From Cupriavidus sp. YR651 (lineage in GTDB: Bacteria; Pseudomonadota; Gammaproteobacteria; Burkholderiales; Burkholderiaceae): a stretch of DNA of 64,000 nucleotides. Shown here one piece after another: positions 42,816-52,153 of the stretch. Within the stretch, counting starts at the first letter, position 1; each line of letters starts with the position of its first letter. Under the pieces are notes generated by a model that had not been told where the DNA came from, did not search any database, and saw only the letters and a program-made list of their open reading frames with translations. The stretch is from positions 1-64,000 of the forward strand of contig NZ_FMYZ01000019.1 of assembly GCF_900101625.1 (NCBI RefSeq), read 5' to 3'. The translations under genes and the position numbers were made by a program.

Positions 42816-44467
42816 CACCAGCTCCTGAAGCGTGCCGGCGGCGCGTACAGGCCGCCGGACCATTCGACGAGGTCGGCCATGCTCTTGGCCGCCAGCAGAG
42901 ACCGCGTGGCATCCGCGCGATGCACGCCCAGGTCCTCCGGCAGCGCGATCAGGCCATCGCTGCGCATCTTGCGCGTGGTGGCCGGGTCATGACGCATGCC
43001 GATCGGCGTCACGCCAGCCACGGCGGCGATCATCGCGCGACGCTCTTCCAGCGAGCGCGCCTTGTAGAGATAGGCGATGCCTTCCTCGGTCAGCACGTGC
43101 GTCACGTCGTCGCCATAGATCATCACGGGGGCGAGCGGCATGCCGCTATCCTTGGCCACCTGCACCGCATCCATCGATTCGACGAACGTCGGCTTGCCGC
43201 CGGCCTGGAACGTCTCCACCATCTGCACCACCAGCTTGCGGCCGCGCGCGAGCGGGTCGTCGGTTTCGATCAGGTCCAGCCATGCCGGCGTGGCATGGCG
43301 CCGCCCGCCGGGGTTGTGGCCCATGTTCGGCGCACCGCCAAAGCCGGATAGCCGGCCGCGCGTGACGGTGGACGAATGCCCGTCGCCATCGATCTGCAAC
43401 GTGGAGCCGATAAACAGGTCCACCGCGTACTGACCCGCCAGCTGGCAGAACGCGCGATTGGAGCGCATCGCGCCATCCGCGCCGGTGAAGAAGACGTCGG
43501 GCCGCGCGGCCACGTAGTCTTCCATGCCCAGTTCGCTGCCGAAGCTGTGCACGCTTTCCACCCAGCCCGATTCGATGGCCGGAATCAGCGTCGGGTGCGG
43601 GTTCAGCGTCCAGTGCTTGCAGATCTTGCCCTTGAGCCCGAGCGATTCGCCGTAGGTCGGCAGGATCAGCTCGATGGCCGCGGTGTTGAAGCCGATGCCG
43701 TGGTTGAGCGATTGCACCTGATGGCGCTCGTAGATGCCACGGATGGCCATCATCGCCATCAGCACGTGCACCGGCTTGATCAGGCGCGGGTCGCGCGTGA
43801 ACAGCGGCTCGCAGAAGAACGGCTTGTCCGCCTGCACCACGTAGTCGATCCAGGAGCCGGGAATATCGACGCGCGGCAGGTCGGCCGGATCGTCGACGAT
43901 CTCGTTGACCTGCGCGATCACGATGCCGTCGCGGAACGCGGCGGCTTCCACGAGCGCGGGCGTGTCCTCCGTGCTGGCGCCGGTATAGAGGTTGCCGTCA
44001 CGGTCGGCCTTGTAGCCGGCGATCAGCACGATCTGTGGCGTCAGGTCGACATAGAGCCGCGCATACAGCTCGATATAGGTGTGGATGGCACCGACCTCGA
44101 GCTGCCCGTCCTCCAGGAACTGGGAGATCCGCACGCTCTGCGTGCCGGCAAAGGCGAAGTCCAGCTTGCGGGCGATGCCGCGCTCGAACAGGTCCAGGTG
44201 TTCCACGCGGCTCACGCTGGGAATGATCATGTGCAGGTCGTGCACCTTCGCGGCGTCGACCTCGGCCAGCGAGCGGGAGAGGAAGTCGGCCTGTTTCTGG
44301 TTGTTGCCCTCCAGGACCACGCGGTCGCCGGGCATCGTGATCGCTTCGAGGAACGGGACCATGTCCTCGGTGGGCACCACCTTGCCGCTGGCCAGGCGTG
44401 CGCCCAGGCCCTGGCGGCGACGTTTCTCCGCGCGGCGGGTGTCCCATTGTCGGGTTGGATCTGGCAT
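42815..44467 (-). CDS. mdcA: Malonate decarboxylase alpha subunit
   Basis: 550-residue acetyl-S-ACP:malonate carrier transferase, the entry step that swaps malonate onto the MdcC carrier. Visible motifs: LEGNNQKQADFLSRSL, IAGYKADRDGNLYTG and SLNHGIGFNTAAIELILP. Start at 44467 with GGAG 9 nt upstream; codons further upstream are not MdcA-like. First gene of the mdcABCDEGH transcript, read away from madLM. It shares the 44.5-44.6 kb control region. Confidence 0.94.
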   Translation of the reverse strand: MPDPTRQWDTRRAEKRRRQGLGARLASGKVVPTEDMVPFLEAITMPGDRVVLEGNNQKQADFLSRSLAEVDAAKVHDLHMIIPSVSRVEHLDLFERGIARKLDFAFAGTQSVRISQFLEDGQLEVGAIHTYIELYARLYVDLTPQIVLIAGYKADRDGNLYTGASTEDTPALVEAAAFRDGIVIAQVNEIVDDPADLPRVDIPGSWIDYVVQADKPFFCEPLFTRDPRLIKPVHVLMAMMAIRGIYERHQVQSLNHGIGFNTAAIELILPTYGESLGLKGKICKHWTLNPHPTLIPAIESGWVESVHSFGSELGMEDYVAARPDVFFTGADGAMRSNRAFCQLAGQYAVDLFIGSTLQIDGDGHSSTVTRGRLSGFGGAPNMGHNPGGRRHATPAWLDLIETDDPLARGRKLVVQMVETFQAGGKPTFVESMDAVQVAKDSGMPLAPVMIYGDDVTHVLTEEGIAYLYKARSLEERRAMIAAVAGVTPIGMRHDPATTRKMRSDGLIALPEDLGVHRADATRSLLAAKSMADLVEWSGGLYAPPARFRSW

Positions 44468-44789
44468 CGCGTCGTCTCCGTGGCTTCGCCGTGTGTCTGT
44501 CGATGCTGGACACGATACGTCCGGTCCGCAAGGCAAACAATCACGCCCGGCGACGGATCGTTACGCTGGGTGTAATGGCGCGCACCCGCGGGATTAACCA
44601 GAGCGTAACGATCCACGCGCCGGGTTGATTGATGCGACCGGGCCGGCTCCCTAGCATCCAGCCGTGCCCCCTGCGCCCTTCCCCCGCGCTTCCCCTCCCC
44701 TCGCTGGCGGGCACGACCGAAAACATCAGGCTGCGAGCCCCGGCCCCCTCACACCACGCCGATGCCGACAGCCACACAGGAGACACAAC
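44468..44789. other. Divergent mdcA-madL control region
   Basis: No gene is supported. It contains the large inverted repeat listed separately and the promoters for both malonate units. Its GC-rich right half shows no other clear signal. Confidence 0.6.
44555..44614. promoter_or_regulatory. Inverted-repeat operator between mdcA and madL
   Basis: GGATCGTTACGCT (44555-44567) and AGCGTAACGATCC (44602-44614) are perfect 13-bp inverted arms 34 nt apart. TAAT/ATTA occurs symmetrically just inside both arms. The centre lies about 118 nt upstream of mdcA and 205 nt upstream of madL. Probable target of the nearby LysR regulator. Confidence 0.75.
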
Positions 44790-45224
44790 ATGATCATCTA
44801 TGGGACTGCGCTGCTGGCGCTCTGCCACCTCGCCGGCCTGTTCCTGGGCGACCTGCTTGGCATTGCCATCGGCGTCAAGGCCAATGTGGGCGGCGTGGGC
44901 ATCGCCATGCTGCTGCTGATTACCATCCGCCTCTACCTGCACAACCGCGGGCTGCTGCCGAAGGAGACCGAGGCCGGCGTCGGCTTCTGGGGCGCGATGT
45001 ATATCCCGGTGGTGGTGGCCATGGCGGCGCAGCAAAACGTGGTGGCCGCGCTGCGCGGCGGGCCCGTCGCACTGCTGGCCGCCGTGCTGGCCGTGCTGGC
45101 CGCCGCATGCTGCATCGCGGTACTGAGCCGCACCGGCGACCACGAGCCGCTGCCGCCCCTGCCGGACGATGGGGCCACGCCCCCGCCCGCGCCGGTATCG
45201 ACGCAAATGGCAGCCCATCGCTGA
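44790..45224 (+). CDS. madL: Malonate transporter subunit MadL
   Basis: 144-residue inner membrane protein with four predicted spans and a Pro-rich cytoplasmic tail. MadL with MadM forms a sodium- or proton-driven malonate carrier (known from Malonomonas and others). AGGAGA precedes ATG 44790. madM follows after 14 nt. Here MadLM takes the place of MdcF, which is missing from the locus. Confidence 0.92.
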   Translation: MIIYGTALLALCHLAGLFLGDLLGIAIGVKANVGGVGIAMLLLITIRLYLHNRGLLPKETEAGVGFWGAMYIPVVVAMAAQQNVVAALRGGPVALLAAVLAVLAAACCIAVLSRTGDHEPLPPLPDDGATPPPAPVSTQMAAHR

Positions 45225-45238
45225 TCCGGGAGACGAAC

Positions 45239-46018
45239 ATGGCCTCGATTTCGCTGATTCACATGCTTCAGGATGTATTGCTGCACAACGGGCTGGTGAC
45301 CGCCTTCGCCACGGTGGGCATCGTGATGTGGGTGTCGTCGCAGGTGTCGCGACGCCTCACCGCCGGCCGCATCCATGCGTCCGCCATCGCCATCCTGATC
45401 GGGCTCGGCCTCGCGTACTACGGCGGGCTGATGACGGGCAAGGAAAAGGGCCTTGCCGACTTCACGCTGTTCTCCGGCATCGGCCTGATGGGCGGCGCGA
45501 TGTTGCGGGACTTCGCCATCGTCGCGACGGCGTTCGAAGTGCAGGTCACGGAGGCGCGCAAGGCGGGCCTGGTGGGCGCGGTATCGCTGCTGCTGGGCAC
45601 CGTGATCCCGTTCGCGGTCGGGGCGACGGTCGCGCACGCGTTCGGCTACAGCGATGCGGTGAGCATGACCACGATCGGCGCGGGCGCGGTGACCTACATC
45701 GTGGGTCCGGTGACCGGTGCCGCGCTGGGCGCCAGCTCGGACGTCATCGCACTGTCCATCGCCACCGGCCTGGTCAAGGCGATCATCGTGATGGTGGGCA
45801 CGCCGTTCGCGGCGGGCTTCCTGGGCCTGAACAATCCGCGTGCGGCGATGGTATTCGGCGGTCTGGCCGGCACGGTCAGCGGCGTCTCCGCAGGCCTGGC
45901 CGCGACCGATCGCCGGCTGGTGCCCTACGGCGCGCTGGTGGCCACGTTCCACACCGGGCTCGGCTGCCTGATGGGGCCCTCGGTGCTGTTCCTGGCGACG
46001 AAGGCGCTGGTCAACTGA
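45239..46018 (+). CDS. madM: Malonate transporter subunit MadM
   Basis: 259-residue inner membrane protein with about eight spans, partner of MadL. Segments YYGGLMTGKEKGLADF and GAVTYIVGPVTGAALGASSDVIAL are typical. GGGAG precedes the ATG at 45239. The 3' end overlaps the convergent LysR gene by 8 nt. Confidence 0.92.
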   Translation: MASISLIHMLQDVLLHNGLVTAFATVGIVMWVSSQVSRRLTAGRIHASAIAILIGLGLAYYGGLMTGKEKGLADFTLFSGIGLMGGAMLRDFAIVATAFEVQVTEARKAGLVGAVSLLLGTVIPFAVGATVAHAFGYSDAVSMTTIGAGAVTYIVGPVTGAALGASSDVIALSIATGLVKAIIVMVGTPFAAGFLGLNNPRAAMVFGGLAGTVSGVSAGLAATDRRLVPYGALVATFHTGLGCLMGPSVLFLATKALVN

Positions 46019-46937
46019 TGCGCGCGGCGTCCGATTGAGTCAGCATGCGGCAGACGGCGGCGAGCGCGAGCAGGTTTGGATCGCGCTCGCGCCGTCGCAG
46101 GAAGCTCAGCCCGATCGTCTGCTTCAGGCCGTACTCCGGCGTCAGCGGCACAAAGGCGACGTTCTTCGCAAACACGTCGCGCACGCGGCCCGGCAACAGC
46201 GTGTAGCCGATGCCGCCGCCCACGAGGTTCATCAGCGAGAAGATATCGCCGACCTTCATCACCACGTTGGGCATGAAGTCGGCGATGCGGAACGCTTCGG
46301 CAAATCCGCTCGACGTCACGAAGCCCTCGCCCAGCGAGACGAACGGCTCGTCGCGGCAGGCGCGCAGGTCGATGGCGGCAAGCTGCGCGTAGTGGGAATC
46401 CGCGGGCGTGGCAAAGAAGATATCGTCCTCGAACATCGGGATCGACTCGATCTCCGCGTCCGGCTCCGGCAGTGCCATCAGCGTGGCGTCGATGGTGCCC
46501 TGCCTGAGCTTGTACAGCAGGTCCGCGTTGGAGCCGAGCACCAGTTCCGTCTGCAGCGCCGAGCGGCGCATCTTGATGCCGATCACCACCTGCGGCACCG
46601 TCCTGATGGTCAGCGAATAGAGCGAGCCGATCTTGAGCTGATCGGCCGAATAGCCCGCCGCCTCGCGCGTGATGCGGATGCCGTCCGACATCGTCTTCAG
46701 CACGTCGCGCGCCACATCGGCCAGCACGTGCGCGGCTTCGGTCGGCAACAGGTTGCGCCCCTCGTGGCGGAACAGCGCGCAGCGCATGCCTTCCTCGAGC
46801 GAATGCAGGGCACGATGCACGCTGACCGCGCTGACGTCCAGCGCTTCGGCGGCCTTGGCCAGGTTGCCGGTCTCCATGAAGGCCAGCAGGGCCTCAAGCT
46901 TGCGGAAGGTGATTTCTTCGCTGATGCGCGGGGGCAT
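46011..46937 (-). CDS. mdcR: LysR-type regulator of malonate genes
   Basis: 308-residue LysR family protein. An N-terminal helix-turn-helix (about 11-70: ALLAFMETGNLAKAAEALDV, then SAVSVHRALHSLE) precedes a periplasmic-binding-like effector domain. Its position next to madLM/mdc and its resemblance to malonate utilisation regulators suggest it responds to malonate or malonyl-CoA and acts at the 44.55-44.61 kb repeat. It is convergent with and overlaps madM by 8 nt. Confidence 0.82.
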   Translation of the reverse strand: MPPRISEEITFRKLEALLAFMETGNLAKAAEALDVSAVSVHRALHSLEEGMRCALFRHEGRNLLPTEAAHVLADVARDVLKTMSDGIRITREAAGYSADQLKIGSLYSLTIRTVPQVVIGIKMRRSALQTELVLGSNADLLYKLRQGTIDATLMALPEPDAEIESIPMFEDDIFFATPADSHYAQLAAIDLRACRDEPFVSLGEGFVTSSGFAEAFRIADFMPNVVMKVGDIFSLMNLVGGGIGYTLLPGRVRDVFAKNVAFVPLTPEYGLKQTIGLSFLRRRERDPNLLALAAVCRMLTQSDAARIS

Positions 46938-47037
46938 GGGGGGCGATGGCGGCGAGGTAAAGACACCGCCATGATACGCCCGCCCGGCAGCGTCTTAGCC
47001 GGGCGCTGCCAGCAAATTCACGGCATCGCTTGGGCGG

Positions 47038-47517
47038 CTACTTGATGAAGAAGATCGTCTCCACCGCATCGTCGTCCGACATCACGATGTTGGTCGTCGT
47101 CTCATCGTCAAAGTAATACGTGTAGCGGGTGCGCCCGGCAAAGTTGTTGACCTTGACGGGCTCGCCCAGCAGCTTCCTGAGCTTGCTGATGTCGTCGCCG
47201 ATTTTCACGCCGCCCACGGTGCCACGGAACGGTGCGTCGATGCGATACGTCACCACGCGGTCTTTCTCGAAGAAGACCCAGATGCCCCGGGTCTTCAGGC
47301 GGAGCTGGAACTTCTTCGGCCGGCCCGGCATATTTGGCACCGCACTCTCCATCGGCTCCGGTTCCAACGTCGTGCCTAGTGCGCGCTTGACGTCTTCCAC
47401 CGAGTCGCCAAGCTTGACCGGCAGGTCCGTGATCGTCGGCGCGGCCGCCAGGGCGCCATGAGAGACACTGCACGCAACGGCTACGGCAACGGCTGCAACA
47501 AGACCCCTGAATCGCAT
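47038..47517 (-). CDS. Exported protein of unknown function
   Basis: 159-residue protein with a signal peptide (LVAAVAVAVACSVSHG, cleavage after LAA near residue 25). The mature domain has two repeats of a LGD(S/D)xxxVxxLLG-like pattern (LGDSVEDVKRALG and IGDDISKLRKLLG), resembling small SmpA/BamE-like or PepSY-like folds, though no family is certain. GGAGG lies 5 nt upstream of the ATG. Monocistronic, between the LysR gene and the carbonic anhydrase. Confidence 0.72.
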   Translation of the reverse strand: MRFRGLVAAVAVAVACSVSHGALAAAPTITDLPVKLGDSVEDVKRALGTTLEPEPMESAVPNMPGRPKKFQLRLKTRGIWVFFEKDRVVTYRIDAPFRGTVGGVKIGDDISKLRKLLGEPVKVNNFAGRTRYTYYFDDETTTNIVMSDDDAVETIFFIK

Positions 47518-47625
47518 GTACGCCTCCGACTATGTTGTGGGATGAGGACTGCACCCGGCAGCGTATCAGGCGCACGCTGCCGCGCAATTTGGATTGAAGG
47601 GGGGTATGTTGGCTGCCTGCAACGC

Positions 47626-47657
47626 GGCTGGATGTCTTCCATTCAGGACATCCAGCC
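47626..47657. terminator. Hairpin after cynT
   Basis: GGCTGGATGTC and GACATCCAGCC form perfect 11-bp arms with a 10-nt loop between the carbonic anhydrase stop and the next minus-strand gene. No T run is present. Confidence 0.55.
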
Positions 47658-47750
47658 ATGCCGCACCGCAAGATCGCGGGGGGCGTTGACTCGCGTTTTC
47701 GTGGGATTGGCGCGAGGTCAGGCGGTGATCATGCCGCAATCAGGCCGTGA

Positions 47751-48413
47751 TCAGGCCGTCCTGGCTTGCGCGCTCGCGGGCGTCGCGCAGACCTCCGGAT
47801 GGTCCGCCAGCGGCACGAACCTGCCGGTCCTGGCGTCGAGAGCGAGGATGCCGCCGGTCTCGATGTCGTAGATCCATCCGTGCAGGTCCACGCGGCCCTC
47901 GGCCAGCGCCTGCGCCACGGAAGGATGGGTCTGGATATGGGCGAGCTGCTCGATCACGTTCTCGCGCACCATGTCATCCACACGATCGCGGTCCGAGGCG
48001 TGCGGCCGGGCCAGGCTGATGCGCCTGGCGCCATCGGCGTGGCGCAGCCACTGGGCCACCGCAGGCATATGGTCGAGACACTGGCACGTGGCCACCGCCG
48101 TCATCGCGCCGCAGTCGGAATGGCCACAGATCACGATATCGCGAACCTTCAGCCCCGCCACGGCGTACTCCACGCTGGCCGACACGCCACCGGGCTGCAG
48201 CCCATGCGCCGGCACGATATTGCCCGCATTGCGGATCACGAACAGCTCGCCGGGCTCGGATTGCGTCAGCAGCTCGGGCACCACGCGGCTGTCCGAGCAG
48301 GCGATGAACAGCACGCCGGGATGTTGCTGCGTCGCCAGCTGCCTGAACAGCTGCGAGCGCTTGGGATATTCCTCGCGCTGGAACTTCAGGATTCCTTCGA
48401 TCAGGTCTTTCAC
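47751..48413 (-). CDS. cynT: Beta-class carbonic anhydrase
   Basis: 220-residue cytoplasmic zinc enzyme interconverting CO2 and bicarbonate. With the GTG start at 48413 (AGGGAG 8 nt upstream) the zinc ligands fall at Cys39, His98 and Cys101 with Asp41 beside them (ACSDSR, CGHSDCG), exactly as in E. coli CynT. The longer frame to 48536 is not conserved. Divergent cynR suggests control by cyanate or a related cue, but no cyanase gene (cynS) is in the window. Confidence 0.9.
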   Translation of the reverse strand: MKDLIEGILKFQREEYPKRSQLFRQLATQQHPGVLFIACSDSRVVPELLTQSEPGELFVIRNAGNIVPAHGLQPGGVSASVEYAVAGLKVRDIVICGHSDCGAMTAVATCQCLDHMPAVAQWLRHADGARRISLARPHASDRDRVDDMVRENVIEQLAHIQTHPSVAQALAEGRVDLHGWIYDIETGGILALDARTGRFVPLADHPEVCATPASAQARTA

Positions 48414-48509
48414 CGGATGCTCCCTCTGGCTGATTCGGCTGGGATCACGTCGGATGCAAGCATGGCGGCAATCGGCCATTGGGTCAAAGACCGGTTTATT
48501 ATCCTCGCC

Positions 48510-48524
48510 ATTGGCAATACCAAT
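48510..48524. promoter_or_regulatory. LysR-type box upstream of cynR
   Basis: ATTGG-CAATA-CCAAT is a perfect dyad with a 5-nt centre (contains T-N11-A), 10 nt before the cynR ATG and 97 nt from cynT. Likely CynR binding and autorepression site. Confidence 0.6.
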
Positions 48525-48534
48525 ACCTCTACCC

Positions 48535-49497
48535 ATGCTGCTACGTCACGTTCGCTACTTCCTGGCCGTTGCCGAGGCCGGCAACTTCACACGTGCGGCG
48601 GAGGCGTTGCACGTCTCGCAGCCCACGCTGTCGCAGCAGATTCGCCAGCTGGAGGAAACGCTTGGCGCGCCGCTGTTCGACCGCTCCGGCCGCACGGTAC
48701 GGCTGACCGATGCCGGCGAGGCCTACCTTGTCCATGCGCGCCGCGCGCTGCAGGACCTGGAAGCCGGACGGCGGGCCATTCACGATGTGGGCGAGCTGAC
48801 GCGCGGGAACCTGCGGCTGGCGATGACGCCCACGTTCACGCCTTACCTCGTCGCGCCACTGATCGTCGCCTTCAACGCGAAATATCCGAACATCACGCTG
48901 AGCGTGCGGGAAATGCCGCAGGAACGCGTGGAGCCGTTGCTCGCCGACGACCAGATCGACATCGGCATCGCCTTCGACGATATCCATCTGCCCGATCTGG
49001 AAGCCACGCCGCTGATGGAAGAAGCGCTGGCCTATATCGTCGGCGCCACGCACGCGCTGGCGCGGCGCCGCACGCCGCTGGACGCGACGGCGCTGGCGGA
49101 CGAATCGATGGCGATGCTGACGCGGGAGTTTGCGACGCGCGGCTATATCGCCCGCTACTTTGGCTCACTGGGGATCACGCCGCGCATCACCATCGAGGCC
49201 AACTCGGTGAGCGCGGTGCTTGACGCCGTGCGCAGCGGGCGCCATGCCACGGTGCTGCCCGCCGCCATCGCGACGGATCATGCCGACCTGCGGATACTGC
49301 CGCTCCACACGCCGCTGCCGCCGCGACGCGCGGCGCTGCTCCAGCGAAAGGGGGCCTACCGGACCGCCGCGGCGCGAGCCTTCGTCGATTTCGCGCTGAA
49401 CAGCGACCTCGCGCCGAAGCCACGCAAGGCCGCCCGGACCGGGGCGGCGAAGGTGGCGATGCAGCCGACAGGCTTGGGAAAGAAACCGGGCCGATGA
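48535..49497 (+). CDS. cynR: CynR-like LysR regulator
   Basis: 320-residue LysR activator. The first 100 residues closely follow E. coli CynR: YFLAVAEAGNFTRAAEALHV, SQQIRQLEETLGAPLFDRSG and a LTRG segment before the effector domain (about 95-300). In E. coli CynR controls cynTSX in response to cyanate. Here only the carbonic anhydrase partner is adjacent. The last 20 residues are a basic Lys/Ala tail. Start at 48535 follows the family N-terminus. Confidence 0.87.
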   Translation: MLLRHVRYFLAVAEAGNFTRAAEALHVSQPTLSQQIRQLEETLGAPLFDRSGRTVRLTDAGEAYLVHARRALQDLEAGRRAIHDVGELTRGNLRLAMTPTFTPYLVAPLIVAFNAKYPNITLSVREMPQERVEPLLADDQIDIGIAFDDIHLPDLEATPLMEEALAYIVGATHALARRRTPLDATALADESMAMLTREFATRGYIARYFGSLGITPRITIEANSVSAVLDAVRSGRHATVLPAAIATDHADLRILPLHTPLPPRRAALLQRKGAYRTAAARAFVDFALNSDLAPKPRKAARTGAAKVAMQPTGLGKKPGR

Positions 49498-49566
49498 AGG
49501 CGGAGATGAAGAGGGATGAGAAGGGACCGATGATCGTATCGACAACCGCGTCGACCATCCGCCCCG

Positions 49567-50886
49567 TCATTCCTCCGGTGTGCCCAGCACGCGGTTGATG
49601 CGCAGTGCCACCAGGGTGCCGACGACGCCGGACAGCAAATACACGCTGACCGCGCCGAGCCCGAACTGGGAAGACAGGCCGAGGGCCACCAGCGGCGCAA
49701 AGGCGGCGCCGAACAGCCAGCCGAAGTCCGTCGTCAACGCGGCCCCCGTGTAACGGTAGCGCCGTTCGAAGTTGGATGTGACCACCCCTGCCGACTGGCC
49801 GTACGACAAGCCAAGCAAGGCGAAGCCGACCAGGATGAACAGGTCCTGTCCCGCCGCGCCGCCATCGAGCAGCCACGGCGCGAACAGGCTGAAGATGCCG
49901 ATCAGCACCGCCATCACCGCCAGCGTGGTATGCCGGCCGATGCGGTCCGCGATCCAGCCCGAGATCAGGGTGCCGATGAACGCAATCCCCGCGCCGACGA
50001 TCTGGACGGCCAGCACATCGCTGATGTCCTGCGTCCGATGCAGGCTGACCCACGACAGCGGAAACACGGTCACGAGGTGAAACAGCGCATAGCTCGCCAG
50101 TGCGGCAAACGCGCCCAGGAAGATGTTGAAGCCCTGGGCATTCACCATCTGCAGCGTGCTGATCGGCTCCAGTTCGCCTTCATCCAGCAGTTGCGTGTAT
50201 TCGTGCGTCACCACCAGCCGCAGCCGCGCGAACAGCGCCACCACGTTGATCGCGAATGCCACGAAGAATGGATAGCGCCAGCCCCACTCGATGAATTCCT
50301 TCGGGTCCAGGCTGGCGTGGAGAAACAGGAACAGCGATCCCGCCACGATGAAGCCCGTGGGCGCGCCGAGCTGGCCCACCATCGCGTACCAGCCCCGCTT
50401 GTGCGCCGGCGCATTGAGCGCCAGCAGCGACGGCAAGCCATCCCACGATCCGCCGAACGCGATGCCCTGCAGGAAGCGGAACAACGCCAGCAGATAGATC
50501 GATGCGCTGCCCAGCGACGCGTACGAGGGCAGGAAGGCGATGCCCACCGTGGCCGTGCCCAGCAGGAACAGCGATGCCGTCAGCTTGATGCCGCGCCCCC
50601 ACCGGCGCTGGATCCGCATGAACAGGCCCGTGCCGAACGGCCGGCCGATGAAGGCGAAGGAAAAGATCGTGAAGCTGTAGAGCAGCCCGGCCAGTTCTCC
50701 CGCAAACGGAAAGTAGACCGAAGGAAACACCAGCACCGAGGCAATGCCGTAGACGAAGAAGTCGAAGTATTCGGACGCGCGGCCGATGACAACCCCGGTG
50801 GCAATTTCGGCGGGCGCCACCTGATGATGGCCAGGCGCCGGAGGTGCAGTCGGCGATGCGCGATGCTGGTGAGTCACGCTGGGCAT
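49567..50886 (-). CDS. MHS-family MFS carrier
   Basis: 439-residue transporter with twelve spans of the metabolite:H+ symporter type. GRASEYFDFFVYG in span 1 and a IGRPFGTGLFMRIQRRWGRG loop between spans 2 and 3 are characteristic; a second such loop (GWIADRIGRHTT) lies after span 8. AAGGAG precedes the ATG at 50886. Substrate unknown; the neighbouring cynR/cynT pair hints at cyanate or carboxylate but does not prove it. Confidence 0.88.
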   Translation of the reverse strand: MPSVTHQHRASPTAPPAPGHHQVAPAEIATGVVIGRASEYFDFFVYGIASVLVFPSVYFPFAGELAGLLYSFTIFSFAFIGRPFGTGLFMRIQRRWGRGIKLTASLFLLGTATVGIAFLPSYASLGSASIYLLALFRFLQGIAFGGSWDGLPSLLALNAPAHKRGWYAMVGQLGAPTGFIVAGSLFLFLHASLDPKEFIEWGWRYPFFVAFAINVVALFARLRLVVTHEYTQLLDEGELEPISTLQMVNAQGFNIFLGAFAALASYALFHLVTVFPLSWVSLHRTQDISDVLAVQIVGAGIAFIGTLISGWIADRIGRHTTLAVMAVLIGIFSLFAPWLLDGGAAGQDLFILVGFALLGLSYGQSAGVVTSNFERRYRYTGAALTTDFGWLFGAAFAPLVALGLSSQFGLGAVSVYLLSGVVGTLVALRINRVLGTPEE

Positions 50887-50990
50887 CGTGGGGTCTCCTT
50901 TGGCACGCGAGAGGGATTTCGTACTGCACTCAAAGTCCGTCACTGACAAGAATAGCGCCTAAACTGCCATAGGAAATCGAAAGATAGTTG

Positions 50991-51009
50991 CGTCGAGCGG
51001 CGCTCGACG
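50991..51009. promoter_or_regulatory. 19-bp palindrome upstream of cyoA
   Basis: CGTCGAGCG-G-CGCTCGACG is a perfect dyad 25 nt before the cyoA ATG. It could be an operator or an RNA hairpin at the ribosome binding region, which otherwise lacks a clear Shine-Dalgarno. Confidence 0.45.
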
Positions 51010-51034
51010 TTCCTCAAACGCCACTTCCGCGACC

Positions 51035-52084
51035 ATGCGACGCTTCGATTCTGCGGCACAACCGCAACGTGCGACGGGAAGACTGCTTTTGCGATGTGCT
51101 GCGCTCGGCCTGACCGCGGGGCTCGCCGGCTGCAATGCAGTGCTGCTTTCGCCATCCGGCGACATGGCCGTGCGCCAGCGCGACCTCATCCTCATCGCCA
51201 CCTGCCTGATGCTGCTGATCATCGTTCCGGTGATCGTGCTGACGTTGCTGTTTGCGTGGCGCTATCGGGAAAATGCCAGGAACGCCCCATACAGCCCCGA
51301 GTGGGACCACTCCACCGTGCTGGAACTGGCGATCTGGGCCGCGCCGCTGCTCATCATCATCGCGCTTGGCGCCGTGACCTGGGTGAGCACCCACCAGCTC
51401 GATCCGTATCGCCCGCTGAAGCACCTCGACGCAAATCGTACGGTTCCCCCGGACACCAGGCCGCTCACCGTCGAGGTGGTGGCGATGGACTGGAAGTGGC
51501 TGTTCCTGTATCCCGAACAAGGCATCGCCACCGTGAACGAACTGGCCGCGCCGGTGGATCGCCCGATCGCATTCCGGATCACGGCCACGTCGGTGATGAA
51601 TGCCTTCTTCGTGCCCGCGATGGCCGGCATGGTCTACGCGATGCCCGGCATGGAAACCAAGTTGCACGCCGTCATCAACAAACCCGGCGTCTATGACGGA
51701 CTCTCGGCCAACTACAGCGGTGCGGGCTTCTCGCACATGCGCTTCAAGTTCCACGGCCTGTCCAATGAAGAATTCGACCGGTGGATCCAGCAGGTCAAGG
51801 CCGCCGGCACGCCGCTGTCGAAAGAGACCTACCTCAAGCTGGCCGAGCCCAGCGAGAGCGTGCCCGTGCAGCGCTTTGCGAGCGTGGCGCCGGATCTCTA
51901 CAACACGATCCTGAATCGCTGCGTGGACGGCGGCTCATGCCGCTCGGACACGATGGCGCTGGACACCAGTCGCGGCAAGTTCGATCCCTCGGCATACATC
52001 TGCACGGCCAGCAACACGGCCATCGATGCGCCGGATTTCGCGGCCGGCCCCGTGTCGAACGACGGCAAGCGGCTGCTGCGATAG
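51035..52084 (+). CDS. cyoA: Quinol oxidase subunit II
   Basis: 349-residue lipoprotein (lipobox LAGC, Cys33) with two N-terminal spans and a periplasmic cupredoxin domain. The CuA cysteines of cytochrome c oxidases are absent (the site reads GAGFSHMRFK), marking a quinol-oxidising bo3-type enzyme. First gene of cyoABCD. The C-terminal part (about 285-349) has four extra Cys residues in the tail, longer than in E. coli. Confidence 0.93.
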   Translation: MRRFDSAAQPQRATGRLLLRCAALGLTAGLAGCNAVLLSPSGDMAVRQRDLILIATCLMLLIIVPVIVLTLLFAWRYRENARNAPYSPEWDHSTVLELAIWAAPLLIIIALGAVTWVSTHQLDPYRPLKHLDANRTVPPDTRPLTVEVVAMDWKWLFLYPEQGIATVNELAAPVDRPIAFRITATSVMNAFFVPAMAGMVYAMPGMETKLHAVINKPGVYDGLSANYSGAGFSHMRFKFHGLSNEEFDRWIQQVKAAGTPLSKETYLKLAEPSESVPVQRFASVAPDLYNTILNRCVDGGSCRSDTMALDTSRGKFDPSAYICTASNTAIDAPDFAAGPVSNDGKRLLR

Positions 52085-52153
52085 CCGCCACCGGCGTCCA
52101 CGACCCGAAACGCTTTCGCCAATTTTCATCGGCCACCGGCCCAGGTAACGACC

